Positions 32,940 to 41,621 of a stretch of 64,000 nucleotides of DNA are shown piece after piece (position 1 is the first letter of the stretch; each line of letters opens with the position of its first letter). Position numbers and translations under genes: made by a program. The stretch covers positions 1 to 64,000 of the forward strand of contig JAGRGQ010000008.1 of assembly GCA_020445405.1 (NCBI GenBank), read 5' to 3'. The notes beneath the pieces were generated by a model that saw only the letters and a program-made list of their open reading frames with translations, searched no databases and was not told where the DNA came from. Source of the DNA: Gammaproteobacteria bacterium. GTDB taxonomy: Bacteria > Pseudomonadota > Gammaproteobacteria > Chromatiales > Chromatiaceae.

Positions 32940-33146
32940 ATGGATGTAATATACGGGTTGATTCCCGGCATGATTATTCTCGGCCTGGTCGGCGTGGGTG
33001 TTTTTTTCTGGGCTGCCAGAAGCGGCCAGTTCGACGACCTGGAGGGAGAGGCAAGCCGTATATTGATGGACGAAGACCTGTCGCCCCGGAAATCCGCTCA
33101 GCAGGACGGGAAAGAGGAGGCCGAAAGCGGGGAGAAGGAGACCTGA
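32940..33146 (+). CDS. ccoS: cbb3 oxidase maturation protein CcoS
   Basis: A 68-residue membrane peptide. One helix (YGLIPGMIILGLVGVGVFFW) is followed by the CcoS signature WAARSGQFDDLEGEASRILMDED, here split for length, and an acidic tail. It is 123 bp downstream of ccoI. CcoS is required for insertion of haem and copper cofactors into CcoN. Confidence 0.92.
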   Translation: MDVIYGLIPGMIILGLVGVGVFFWAARSGQFDDLEGEASRILMDEDLSPRKSAQQDGKEEAESGEKET

Positions 33147-33258
33147 TCACATCCGAAACCCGGTTGTTGCCGTTTGCCTTGAGACAGCCCGGGCGTTGAC
33201 GGCGCGCCTCTGAAAACTAACACCTGACCGCTGGCCTGTTTCAGTTTATCCTCTCCCC

Positions 33259-35013
33259 ATGTTTTCAGCGCTCCAGAATGTCAGTGAGTTTCTCCAGCTG
33301 TTGCAGCAGCGCGAGCGTGTTTTTATTACACCGGACGCTGATTCCGACGAGAAACTGCCCACGCTGATTTTAGCCAATGCGCTGCTGCGCAACGCGATCC
33401 AGCGGAAACGGCAATGGCCGCTGCCGCTCCAGTTGGCGGTGATAGGCCCGACCCAGTCCGGCAAGAGCAGCGTAGTGAACCTGCTGCTGGGGAGGAGGAT
33501 GGCGGCAGCAAGCCCGCTGGCCGGGCATACCAGATATGCGCACGGGTTCGTGAGCACGGAGATCGGGTCGGACGCGGACGGCTGTCTCAAGTCGCTGCTG
33601 CCGGGATGGCAGCAGGTGGCGCCGGACAGTCCGGGTGAAGGCGACCTGTTCTCGCTCACCCGCTGCAAACTGGAAGAGTCCTTTGTCAAACAGCCATCCA
33701 TCGTCTGGGATACGCCGGACTTCGATTCGGTCGGTTCCCGCAGCTACCGTAATACGGTGCCCGAGATCTGCGCCATGGCGGACGCCCTGCTGCTGGTGGT
33801 CAGCAGGGAGAAGTATGCCGATCGCTCGGTCTGGCGCATGCTGCGCCTGATCGCGCCGCTTGAAATCCCGCTGATGATTTGCCTGAATAAAACCGAGCGT
33901 ACGGATGAAGCGGCTTTGCGCGCCTCTCTGCAGAAGCGCCTGCAAGCCGAATCCATCGCTCCCGCCGGCATTCTCTCCCTGCCTTATACTGAACGGGCTG
34001 ACGAGGCACTGGCGAGTACCGCTGCAGCGCAAAAGCTACGGACATCTCTGGCCGATTTCCTGAACTCGCCGGATGACGCTGGCTCTTCCGCACCGCTGAT
34101 TGAATATCTCAACCGGTACTGGTCCCAATGGACAGCGCCGCTCCGGAGCGAACTTGCGGCATCCGGTTATTGGCGGCGCGCGGTCGAGGCAGGTATCGAG
34201 GAGGCGATTGACACTTACCGGCGTGAGTGCCTTGACAATCCGCATTACTCCTACGCGCTGCAGCGCGCCGTTATCCGGTTGCTGGAACTGCTCGAGATCC
34301 CCGGCATCGCGGCCGCAATCACCAAAGTCAGGTCGGTGTTGACCTGGCCGGCGCGACGGCTTCAAGCGATGTTCAGGGAGCGTCTCCCGGGTAAAAATGC
34401 AGCAGGGCTGGACCAGGAGACGGGCGTGCTGAAAGAGGCGGTATCGCATCTGCTCATCGAATTGCAACGGGAAGCCAGCGAGCGGCTGACCGACGGGGGG
34501 GATGCGACCAGTGGCTGGTGGCGGGAGCTTCTGGCGCTGCTGAATCAGCAGAGTACGGCCATCAGGAGCGAGGCACATGCGGCCGTTGTGAACTACCAGT
34601 CGGGCTTTGAGACCGAAATCGAGGAGGCCAGCCAGCGTCTCTACCGACACCTGCAGCAGCATCCCGCAACGCTGAATGGACTGCGCGCGGCCAGGGTAAC
34701 CACCGATACCGCGGCGATTGTTCTGGCCGTAAAGACGGGGGGTGTGGGAATCAATGATTTGATACTGACACCGGCCATGCTCTCATTTACTTCGCTGCTT
34801 GCAGAAGGCGCCGTGGGAGGGTATATGAAACAGATCGAAGCAGAGCTGAAAGCGCGGCAACTGGAATTGCTGCGCCACCGCCTGTTTCAGGATGTATTGA
34901 CAGAGCGGCTGTTGCATCTCCCGCAATCTATTCCCGAAAACCGCTGTTACGCCATCCCATCAGAGCTGATCGAACAGGCCGAGCGGTCGCTCGAAGTGCT
35001 GGCCGGGCCCTAA
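33259..35013 (+). CDS. Dynamin-like large GTPase A (first of a tandem pair)
   Basis: A 584-residue protein with a GTPase domain: G1 GPTQSGKSS at 63-71, G3 DTPDFDS at 151-157, and G4 NKTE at 210-213. After it come long, mostly helical segments and a hydrophobic patch near residues 495-530 (NDLILTPAMLSFTSLLAEGA), which could touch membrane. The architecture resembles bacterial dynamin-like proteins. The start codon has no clear ribosome-binding site. It abuts the second GTPase with no gap. Function is unknown; membrane remodelling or stress protection is only a guess. Confidence 0.85.
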   Translation: MFSALQNVSEFLQLLQQRERVFITPDADSDEKLPTLILANALLRNAIQRKRQWPLPLQLAVIGPTQSGKSSVVNLLLGRRMAAASPLAGHTRYAHGFVSTEIGSDADGCLKSLLPGWQQVAPDSPGEGDLFSLTRCKLEESFVKQPSIVWDTPDFDSVGSRSYRNTVPEICAMADALLLVVSREKYADRSVWRMLRLIAPLEIPLMICLNKTERTDEAALRASLQKRLQAESIAPAGILSLPYTERADEALASTAAAQKLRTSLADFLNSPDDAGSSAPLIEYLNRYWSQWTAPLRSELAASGYWRRAVEAGIEEAIDTYRRECLDNPHYSYALQRAVIRLLELLEIPGIAAAITKVRSVLTWPARRLQAMFRERLPGKNAAGLDQETGVLKEAVSHLLIELQREASERLTDGGDATSGWWRELLALLNQQSTAIRSEAHAAVVNYQSGFETEIEEASQRLYRHLQQHPATLNGLRAARVTTDTAAIVLAVKTGGVGINDLILTPAMLSFTSLLAEGAVGGYMKQIEAELKARQLELLRHRLFQDVLTERLLHLPQSIPENRCYAIPSELIEQAERSLEVLAGP

Positions 35014-36627
35014 GTGAACGAACTATTCAAACAACAGCATCAGAAACTGGCGCACTGGTCTGAATCGGCCTCTGCCGAGGGCTGGATCTCCACCCAAGCT
35101 TTGGACAGGCTCATGGAGATAGAGCAGCAGCAGGCTGAAGCGCTATTTTCCAGCAAAGGCCAGCGGCCCCTGATCGTTGCGTTTTTCGGCGGCACCGGTG
35201 TCGGGAAAAGCAGCCTGTTGAATCGGCTTGCCGGGGAAAACATCGCCCGCACCGGCGTGGAACGTCCCACCTCCCACGAGGTGACACTCTATCTCCATCG
35301 CGATTACCGCCTGGGAGAGTTTCCCCCCGACCTGCCGCTGGAGGAGACCAGGATCGCTTACCATACAGACGACCGGAGGCGTCTGATAGCCTGGCTCGAT
35401 ATGCCCGATTTCGACAGTGTTGAAGAGCATCACAGAGAGATCGTTCAGGCTTGGCTGCCTTATGTTGACTGGTTGATCTACGTCGTCAGCCCCGGGCGCT
35501 ACCAGGACGATATCGGCTGGCGTTTCGTTCAGCAGCGTGGCGGCAAACACTCCTGGTTGTTCGTCATGAATCAGTGGGATCAGGGGCACTCCGAGCAACT
35601 GGAGCACTTTCGCCTGCGTCTGCGGCAGGAGGGCTTCAGCGATCCGGTCATTTTGCGTACAAGCTGCGTTGATCCGGAGCGCAGCGAGGACGACTTCGGC
35701 CGGTTGGAGAGAACCATTAATGACGCGATAGAAACCTATGGACTGGAGCTGCTGCAACAGCTTGGCGTGCAGTCCAGACTGGAGGAGCTGAAAAGGGCTG
35801 GAGAATCATTTATTGACAAGCTCGAAGGCTACCCACTGGAGGAACTGGAGACGGACTGGAGCGAGAAGCTCTCGCAGAGCCTGGAGGAGGTGGAACTTGA
35901 CCTGCTGGCCAACAGCCATCTTCTCGCCGGGAGATTTCGTGAGGAGAGTGGGCTGCCATGGCGTGCGTCAAAAAAAGCGGCCGGAGATCTGGGTGGGGTA
36001 CAGCCGTCGACGCTGCTGGCGGAGATCTGGAGCCGTCGTGTAGAGACTCAACTGAAAGATCTTGCCAGTGAACTGGAAAATCTGCTGCAGCAGCGAAACA
36101 TACCGTCTGTGCCGTTCAAACCCTGGCTGCAGCGGCTGCGTGACGATGCCAAAAGCGAATTCCTGAACGGTGCCGAAAGAGCATGCGCCAATGCGCTGCT
36201 GCAACCCGGTAGCGCTGTGCGTCGAGGCATTTACCGCATCGCCGGCTGGTTGAGCTGGGCGCTTCCGACGGCTGCTTCCGGCTGGGCTGTATACCATCTG
36301 GTGATCCGTTTTTACCAGGGTACGCGCGGAGAGGGCCAGTTCCTGGGGCTTGACTACGCAATCCATTCAACGCTGCTGATTCTGCTCGCCTGGCTGCTTC
36401 CATGGCTGCTGCAGCGCAGGCTCACCCCCTCCCTTTCCGCAACGATAGTCGCGGCGTTGACCTCCGGCACGGCTGCGGGACTGGCCCGCATTCAACAGCA
36501 GGGCGTGGCCGCGCTGGCTGCGGCAGTGGATTCAAGGGATCGCTGCGTCGCGGCTGTTATCGGGATACGCGACGGGTTGAGCGCAAGCATGGAGGAGTTG
36601 CCGATGAAATTGCCATGGAGCAGATAA
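35014..36627 (+). CDS. Dynamin-like large GTPase B with C-terminal membrane helices
   Basis: A 537-residue GTPase beginning at GTG directly after the stop of GTPase A. G1 is GGTGVGKSS at 59-67, a candidate G2 Thr is in RPTSHEVT, G3 is DMPDFDS at 129-135, and G4 is NQWD at 186-189. A helical middle region leads to two hydrophobic helices near residues 411-431 and 449-468, followed by a small Ala-rich tail. The sequence differs from GTPase A, but both share the DxPDFDS G3 form. Paired GTPases of this kind often work as hetero-oligomers. Confidence 0.86.
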   Translation: MNELFKQQHQKLAHWSESASAEGWISTQALDRLMEIEQQQAEALFSSKGQRPLIVAFFGGTGVGKSSLLNRLAGENIARTGVERPTSHEVTLYLHRDYRLGEFPPDLPLEETRIAYHTDDRRRLIAWLDMPDFDSVEEHHREIVQAWLPYVDWLIYVVSPGRYQDDIGWRFVQQRGGKHSWLFVMNQWDQGHSEQLEHFRLRLRQEGFSDPVILRTSCVDPERSEDDFGRLERTINDAIETYGLELLQQLGVQSRLEELKRAGESFIDKLEGYPLEELETDWSEKLSQSLEEVELDLLANSHLLAGRFREESGLPWRASKKAAGDLGGVQPSTLLAEIWSRRVETQLKDLASELENLLQQRNIPSVPFKPWLQRLRDDAKSEFLNGAERACANALLQPGSAVRRGIYRIAGWLSWALPTAASGWAVYHLVIRFYQGTRGEGQFLGLDYAIHSTLLILLAWLLPWLLQRRLTPSLSATIVAALTSGTAAGLARIQQQGVAALAAAVDSRDRCVAAVIGIRDGLSASMEELPMKLPWSR

Positions 36628-36802
36628 CGCGTCGTCGGCAAAATGTCCCGAATGCCGTACCGGAAGACCAGACCTGTTTTTATGCCTGCTGCATCGGGCG
36701 CCTGCTGGCATACAGCCGGAACAGCGCAAGCTGCTGGCGCGGACTCTTTTCCATTTGGTGCAGGCACCGGACAGTAACCGCTTGCGCACCCCGGTGCCGC
36801 TG

Positions 36803-37771
36803 CTACCTGCAGATGTTTTCAACCACGTCCGAACCAAGCACCCGGGTCAGTTTTTTCAGTTCAGCGCAGGTCAGGGGATTGCCATCGATTTCGAGAAACT
36901 CCAGCTCCCCGAGATCCTCGAGTGGTTTGACCGAGGCAATACTGTTACCCGAGAGATTCAGCGCTCTGATGCTGATTACGGATTCAAGCGGAGTGATGTC
37001 GGACAACCGGTTGTTCGACAGATCGAGTTCCTCCAGTTGGGAAAGATTCCGCAGTGGCTGCAGATCGCTGATATTGTTGTCGGCGGCCTCGATATTGGTC
37101 AGCCCCGGATGATACTGCAACGGCGACAGATCTTTGATCTGATTGGCCGATATATCCACATCCAGCAAACCGGAGATAGCGCCCAGCGGTTCAATCGAAT
37201 CGATGCTGTTGTGGCTGATATTCAGCGAACGCAGCTCGGTGAGCTGTGCAATGCTGTCGAGCTTCTTGATGCGGTTATGACTGACAGACAGATGCTTCAG
37301 GTGCATCAGTACGGCCAGCGAGGAGATATCCTCTATCTCGTTATGGTGCAGATTCAGCCGCTGCAGCGTTACCCGGTGATCACCGATTGGCAACAGCTTT
37401 ATGCGGTTGTAACCGAGGTCGAGTGTGTCCAGCCGGGGCAGGCGGTCGAGCAGGGTGATATCGCTTATGGCATTGTGCGCCAAATCCAGATTGCGCAGAT
37501 TGACCAGGTTCTCGATCCCTGAAATATCCTCTATTTTCGCGCCTTCGGGATTGGGGCAGTGCAATTCGGCAACCTCCCCGGCAGTCTGCCAGTGGTGCAG
37601 TTTCGTTTCCCGCAGTACGCACGCACGAAGCACCGGATCCGCGAACTGAAGACGCGTTATTTCAGTCGAGACAGGGACATGGCCATTGTCACCGCAACCA
37701 GCTGCCAGAAGCAGTCCAAAAGCGAGCGCGAACAACGCGAAAAGAGATACTGGACGATAGTTTGAGGTCAT
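36803..37771 (-). CDS. Leucine-rich-repeat lipoprotein (internalin/SDS22-like)
   Basis: A 322-residue lipoprotein: the signal peptide ends in LLAAGC (Cys26), then about ten 22-residue leucine-rich repeats with the pattern L-x-x-L-x-L-x-x-N-x-I-x-D-I-x-P-L. Examples are LRNLDLAHNAISDITLL and LEELDLSNNRLSDITPL. It closes with NPLTCAELKK. LRR proteins of this type bind other proteins; a surface or periplasmic role is inferred from the lipobox. It converges with the GTPase pair. No close family name can be given. Confidence 0.88.
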   Translation of the reverse strand: MTSNYRPVSLFALFALAFGLLLAAGCGDNGHVPVSTEITRLQFADPVLRACVLRETKLHHWQTAGEVAELHCPNPEGAKIEDISGIENLVNLRNLDLAHNAISDITLLDRLPRLDTLDLGYNRIKLLPIGDHRVTLQRLNLHHNEIEDISSLAVLMHLKHLSVSHNRIKKLDSIAQLTELRSLNISHNSIDSIEPLGAISGLLDVDISANQIKDLSPLQYHPGLTNIEAADNNISDLQPLRNLSQLEELDLSNNRLSDITPLESVISIRALNLSGNSIASVKPLEDLGELEFLEIDGNPLTCAELKKLTRVLGSDVVENICR

Positions 37772-38049
37772 GATTTATCTGAATCCGTTGGGCACGCTTG
37801 TCCGTCGAGTGGGAGGGTGCGACTGTGTTGACTGGAGCGTAAAAATGGATCTACCCGCTCATTTTCCCACAAATGAATAGTCCCGTCAGAAAAATAGGCT
37901 GGACCAACCGGATAATTTAATCCCTTGAATCATGGAAAAATATACATGAGTGACATCTGTTTTCGGGGTGAGTTCTCAACCCGGAAACTCTCACGGGGAG
38001 TGAATTGGTCTAACGGGAGTGGCCGGATCCTGAAATATACCGCGGGAGG

Positions 38050-39495
38050 TCACTCCCTCCAGAACTCCGGCGTCAGAAGCACCAGCACGGTAAATACCTC
38101 AAGACGGCCAAGCAGCATGGCGAACGCGGCAATCAATTTCCCGGAATTGCTCACTGTGGCGAAACTGTTGGCCACTTCTCCCAGCCCCGGGCCCAGGTTG
38201 TTCATCGAGGTGGCTATGGCGGAAAAGGCTGAGACCTGATCCAGGCCGGTCGACATGATCAGCAGCATCAGGATGACGAACGAAACGACGTAAATGGCGA
38301 AGAATCCCCAGACGCCCTGCGTTGTCTGAACCGGTATCACCCGGTCACCGACCCGGATCGGCAGCAGCGCTCTGGGGTGGATCAACTGGCGGACCTCGCG
38401 GAATCCCTGCTGGGTCAGCAGAATCACCCGAATCACTTTCATTCCGCCGGCGGTGGAGCCGCCGCAGCCTCCGATAAAACTGATGAAGATCAACAATACC
38501 GGCAGAAAACTTGGCCAGTGGGAAAAATCGACGGTGCCGAAGCCGGTACTGGTGATCACCGAGACCACCTCAAACAGCCCATTGTGCAGGCTCGACGTGT
38601 AGCCGGCGTACTCCCCGGTGTCTTTGAGTATCACGGCCACGATCAACACCGCCGACAGGATCACCAGCAGGAAAATCCTGACTTCGATATTTTGAAAATA
38701 ATAGAGTGGGTTGCGCTTCCGCCACACGATGAAATGGACGCTGAAATTGATGGCTCCGAGAATCATGAACAATACCGCGATCGATTCGATGGTCGCGCTT
38801 TGAAAGTAGCCCAGGCTGGCATCGTGGGTGGAGAAGCCGCCGGTAGAGACCGTGGAGAAACTGTGGACGATGGCATCGAAAGGCGTCATTCCAGCGGCCC
38901 AGTAGGCCAATGCATTAGCCAGGGTCATGCCGACATAGAACACCCACAGATAGCGCGCGGTGTGGCTCAGTCTGGGAGTCAACTTCTCATCTTTGAAGGG
39001 CCCGGGTGCCTCGGCTCGGTAGAGCTGCATGCCGCCGATGCCGAGCATTGGCAGCACCGCGATGGCCAGTACGATCATGCCCATGCCGCCCAGCCACTGG
39101 AGCAGCTGACGATAGAAGAGAAACGATTTCGGCAGATCATCCAGTCCGCTGATAACGGTTGCGCCGGTGGTGGTGAAGGCGGAGACGGCCTCAAACAGTG
39201 CGTCCACTATGCCCAGGTGGGCGCTGAGCATGAACGGCAGCGAGGCGATCGCACTGAGGCCGAACCAGAAGATGACGACGATCAGAAACCCGTCCCGGTT
39301 GTTGAGTTCATGCACCGCTCCCTGGCCCAGCAGGACAAACAGCTGGCCAATGATGGCAGATACGCCGATGGCGATCAGGAAATGCTCCACTTCCTGTTCA
39401 CCGTAGATCAACGCCACCAGGATCGGCAGGAAGAGGATCAGACTGAAGCCGAAAGAGAAGAAGCCGATGATACGGGCAATGGACTTGGTATGCAT
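38050..39495 (-). CDS. trkH: Potassium uptake protein TrkH
   Basis: A 481-residue K+ channel subunit with four M1-P-M2 repeats. The four selectivity-filter segments are visible: TTTGATV, STGGFST, TSTGFGT, and NNLGPG. The trkA partner that gates it is not in this window. A GGGG stretch lies 4-7 bp before the ATG at 39495. The gene reads away from the following intergenic region and toward the LRR gene. Confidence 0.95.
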   Translation of the reverse strand: MHTKSIARIIGFFSFGFSLILFLPILVALIYGEQEVEHFLIAIGVSAIIGQLFVLLGQGAVHELNNRDGFLIVVIFWFGLSAIASLPFMLSAHLGIVDALFEAVSAFTTTGATVISGLDDLPKSFLFYRQLLQWLGGMGMIVLAIAVLPMLGIGGMQLYRAEAPGPFKDEKLTPRLSHTARYLWVFYVGMTLANALAYWAAGMTPFDAIVHSFSTVSTGGFSTHDASLGYFQSATIESIAVLFMILGAINFSVHFIVWRKRNPLYYFQNIEVRIFLLVILSAVLIVAVILKDTGEYAGYTSSLHNGLFEVVSVITSTGFGTVDFSHWPSFLPVLLIFISFIGGCGGSTAGGMKVIRVILLTQQGFREVRQLIHPRALLPIRVGDRVIPVQTTQGVWGFFAIYVVSFVILMLLIMSTGLDQVSAFSAIATSMNNLGPGLGEVANSFATVSNSGKLIAAFAMLLGRLEVFTVLVLLTPEFWRE

Positions 39496-39942
39496 ATGGC
39501 CCCGGATTATCCTCTAAAGCAGCCGAAGAATGAATGTAAAATGTGTGTTGAGACAGGTTCTGATCGGGTGGGGTATTGGGCAAGGTCCCGGGCCGCAAAT
39601 TTCGCACGCCGCCGTAGAGTGCGGATGGTTAGCGTGATTGTAATCCGGTCGGTATGCAACTCTTTGTACGCAATATGAATTGTTGTGTCCGGGATTGGCG
39701 ATGGGCGGGATTTCAGTCTCTCTTGCGAACAGGCGTGAGGTGTGGATTCATTGTGCAGCTCGCTTAGCACATCAACCGTTCCGGAAGATCGGCATGGCAG
39801 AGGGTGACAGCGCCGGGATTTGCTCGGGATATTTTTTTTCGGCGCGACTGGAGACGGTCCCCCCGATTGATCGCTGCGCACAAATTATCCGTTCCGCGTC
39901 GATCAAAATCTGCCGGCAACGACTCCTGGGATTTTGCCGGAG
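39496..39942. other. Intergenic region between trkH and the membrane protein gene
   Basis: No gene is convincing. A 14-bp match TGAGACAGGTTCTG near 39549 equals the terminal sequence of the dispersed repeat described at 51-64 kb, but without further similarity, so it may be chance. Confidence 0.3.
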
Positions 39943-40899
39943 ATGAAACTTTACACCAGAGCAGGTATCGCCCCTCCTGAACCAGACGAGACCGTATTCA
40001 GGATATCGCGATGGGGTCCGGTGCTGTCCTGTTTGATTATCCTGCTGGGCTTGGTTGCCGGAATCGCTCTGTTTATCCACTCCTATCGCTCCGGAATCAC
40101 CTGGGGAACAGTCCTGTCTGCGCTTTACACACTGATTGTCTGGAGTCTCTGCCGTGTGCTTTCGCACGTCGTGGTGGCGGCATTTTCTTCCGCCGGCTGG
40201 CTGATGCGGCTCGGTCCCGACGGAATCCTGCTGAAATTCCGGTCCTATCTGCACGCAGATTCACCGGAACAGGATCCTGTTGCACTGCGACTCCGCTGGG
40301 CGGATATCAGTGAGGCGTATCTGCAGCGGGAGTGCTACACGACCACCGATAGCGACGGGAAACGCCAGCTGCGGCGCTGGTTTCTCGTTCTCAAACTGAA
40401 TCCCCGCTATGTAGATACAGCCAAAGTCAAATCGCTGCTGGCGTTCGAGAACCAGCGCAGACCGGCACATTTCAGGGTCGATGATCTGAAGCATGAGCTC
40501 TTCATTGCGCGCAAGAAAAAGGCTCCCGGAGCGGAGATCGAAAATATTAAAAAGGCGATCGTTCTCGAAAAGAGCCGCCACCCGGGCAGGAGCAGAAAAA
40601 TGTATTTTCGGGATCGTCCGGTCGTTTTCGTCGATCCGGACCAATTGAGAATGGAATGGACCCATATCACGCCGGGAAAGCGCAGGCTGCGGCAGCTGCT
40701 CGAGTTGCGCACCCGGGTCGCTGGTGATCATCAGCAGCAATTCGATATGGAGAAACCCATGACGGAGAAAGAGTTCAACTCGCTGTTGACCACCCTGCTC
40801 AGCCGCGATGAATCCATGGAGGCGGTCAGGCTGGTAAAGCTGCAACTGGGCCTGGATACGACCGGAGCCAGGTTGTTTATCGAAAAGTTACGGCGATGA
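39943..40899 (+). CDS. Membrane protein of unknown function with bL12-like C-terminal helix
   Basis: A 318-residue protein I do not recognise. Two adjacent membrane helices near residues 22-45 and 55-80 are followed by a PH-like or mixed alpha/beta cytoplasmic part (RLRWADISEAYLQRECYTT; WFLVLKLNPRYVD). The end (EAVRLVKLQLGLDTTGARLF) resembles the helix of the ribosomal bL12 C-terminal domain (pattern AVKLVKEATGLGLKEAKDLV), which is found as an add-on in other bacterial membrane proteins. ATG 39943 is chosen; a TTG at 39934 is also open. Confidence 0.75.
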   Translation: MKLYTRAGIAPPEPDETVFRISRWGPVLSCLIILLGLVAGIALFIHSYRSGITWGTVLSALYTLIVWSLCRVLSHVVVAAFSSAGWLMRLGPDGILLKFRSYLHADSPEQDPVALRLRWADISEAYLQRECYTTTDSDGKRQLRRWFLVLKLNPRYVDTAKVKSLLAFENQRRPAHFRVDDLKHELFIARKKKAPGAEIENIKKAIVLEKSRHPGRSRKMYFRDRPVVFVDPDQLRMEWTHITPGKRRLRQLLELRTRVAGDHQQQFDMEKPMTEKEFNSLLTTLLSRDESMEAVRLVKLQLGLDTTGARLFIEKLRR

Positions 40900-41141
40900 G
40901 AAAAAGACTTGCGGATTCTCCGGCCTCTGCCAGTGGCGAGACGGATGGTTCATGGGATGTTTCAGCTGAATCAGGCGCCACGCATGATTTTAACCCGTCT
41001 TATAATCCTTCGCGCCCGCGTTCGCTGTGACATTAACCCGGATAGGCGCCGTCGCGGCAGCGGGGGGGTTTTAAGATAAGCTTTTGTCACTGGCGCAGGC
41101 GTTGAGCGCGGCAGTCGACACCGAAAGAGGAGGGGCCAGGC

Positions 41142-41576
41142 ATGCCGGGCATTGGTTTGGACACCAGGTTAAAGCAGGACAGCCATCTGCTTGGTTGGCT
41201 GGGTAGCACCGATTTGCTGTTGATGCGGAACGCGCTGTTTCCATGGTTTGTTCTGGTTCCGGAAACGGATGAAATCGAGTTCTATAAACTGGATTCCCGG
41301 ATCCAGATGCAGCTTCTGACTCAGATAAATCTCATATCGGAATTTATCGAGAGCAATTTTCAAATCGACAAGCTAAACATCGGCCTGATCGGAAATGTTG
41401 TTCCGCAGCTGCATGTTCACGTTGTCGGCAGACGTCGTGAGGATATCTGCTGGCCGGGAGTTGTCTGGGGTGTCAAGGAGTCTATTCCATACGCGGCCGG
41501 TCAGGTGGAGAAAATCGTAACGCAGTTGCTGTTGTTGCCGCATGCTGCGTTTCGCGCAAATCCTGAGCGCGTCTGA
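41142..41576 (+). CDS. HIT-family nucleotide-binding protein
   Basis: A 144-residue histidine-triad protein. The core motif is GNVVPQLHVHVVGRRRED (HxHxx form), preceded by the family strand NALFPWFVLVPE. HIT proteins hydrolyse nucleotide-phosphoramidates or dinucleotides; the exact substrate cannot be told. A GAGGAGG ribosome-binding site lies about 9 bp upstream. It stands alone, converging with the SLC13 gene. Confidence 0.87.
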   Translation: MPGIGLDTRLKQDSHLLGWLGSTDLLLMRNALFPWFVLVPETDEIEFYKLDSRIQMQLLTQINLISEFIESNFQIDKLNIGLIGNVVPQLHVHVVGRRREDICWPGVVWGVKESIPYAAGQVEKIVTQLLLLPHAAFRANPERV

Positions 41577-41621
41577 CTTTGCGTTGGGGAGTGCAGGAGC
41601 CGGGCAGCGTCCGGACGCAGC

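Noticed and set aside
36755..37522. Plus-strand frame opposite the LRR lipoprotein
   Set aside because: Its repeats mirror the minus-strand leucine-rich repeats; the minus frame has the signal peptide and correct repeat consensus.
39549..39562. TGAGACAGGTTCTG as a fifth copy of the dispersed repeat
   Set aside because: Similarity stops after 14 bp, so chance cannot be excluded.
38377..39678. 433-codon plus-strand open frame opposite trkH
   Set aside because: TrkH on the minus strand is complete with all four filter motifs; the plus frame is its charged complement.
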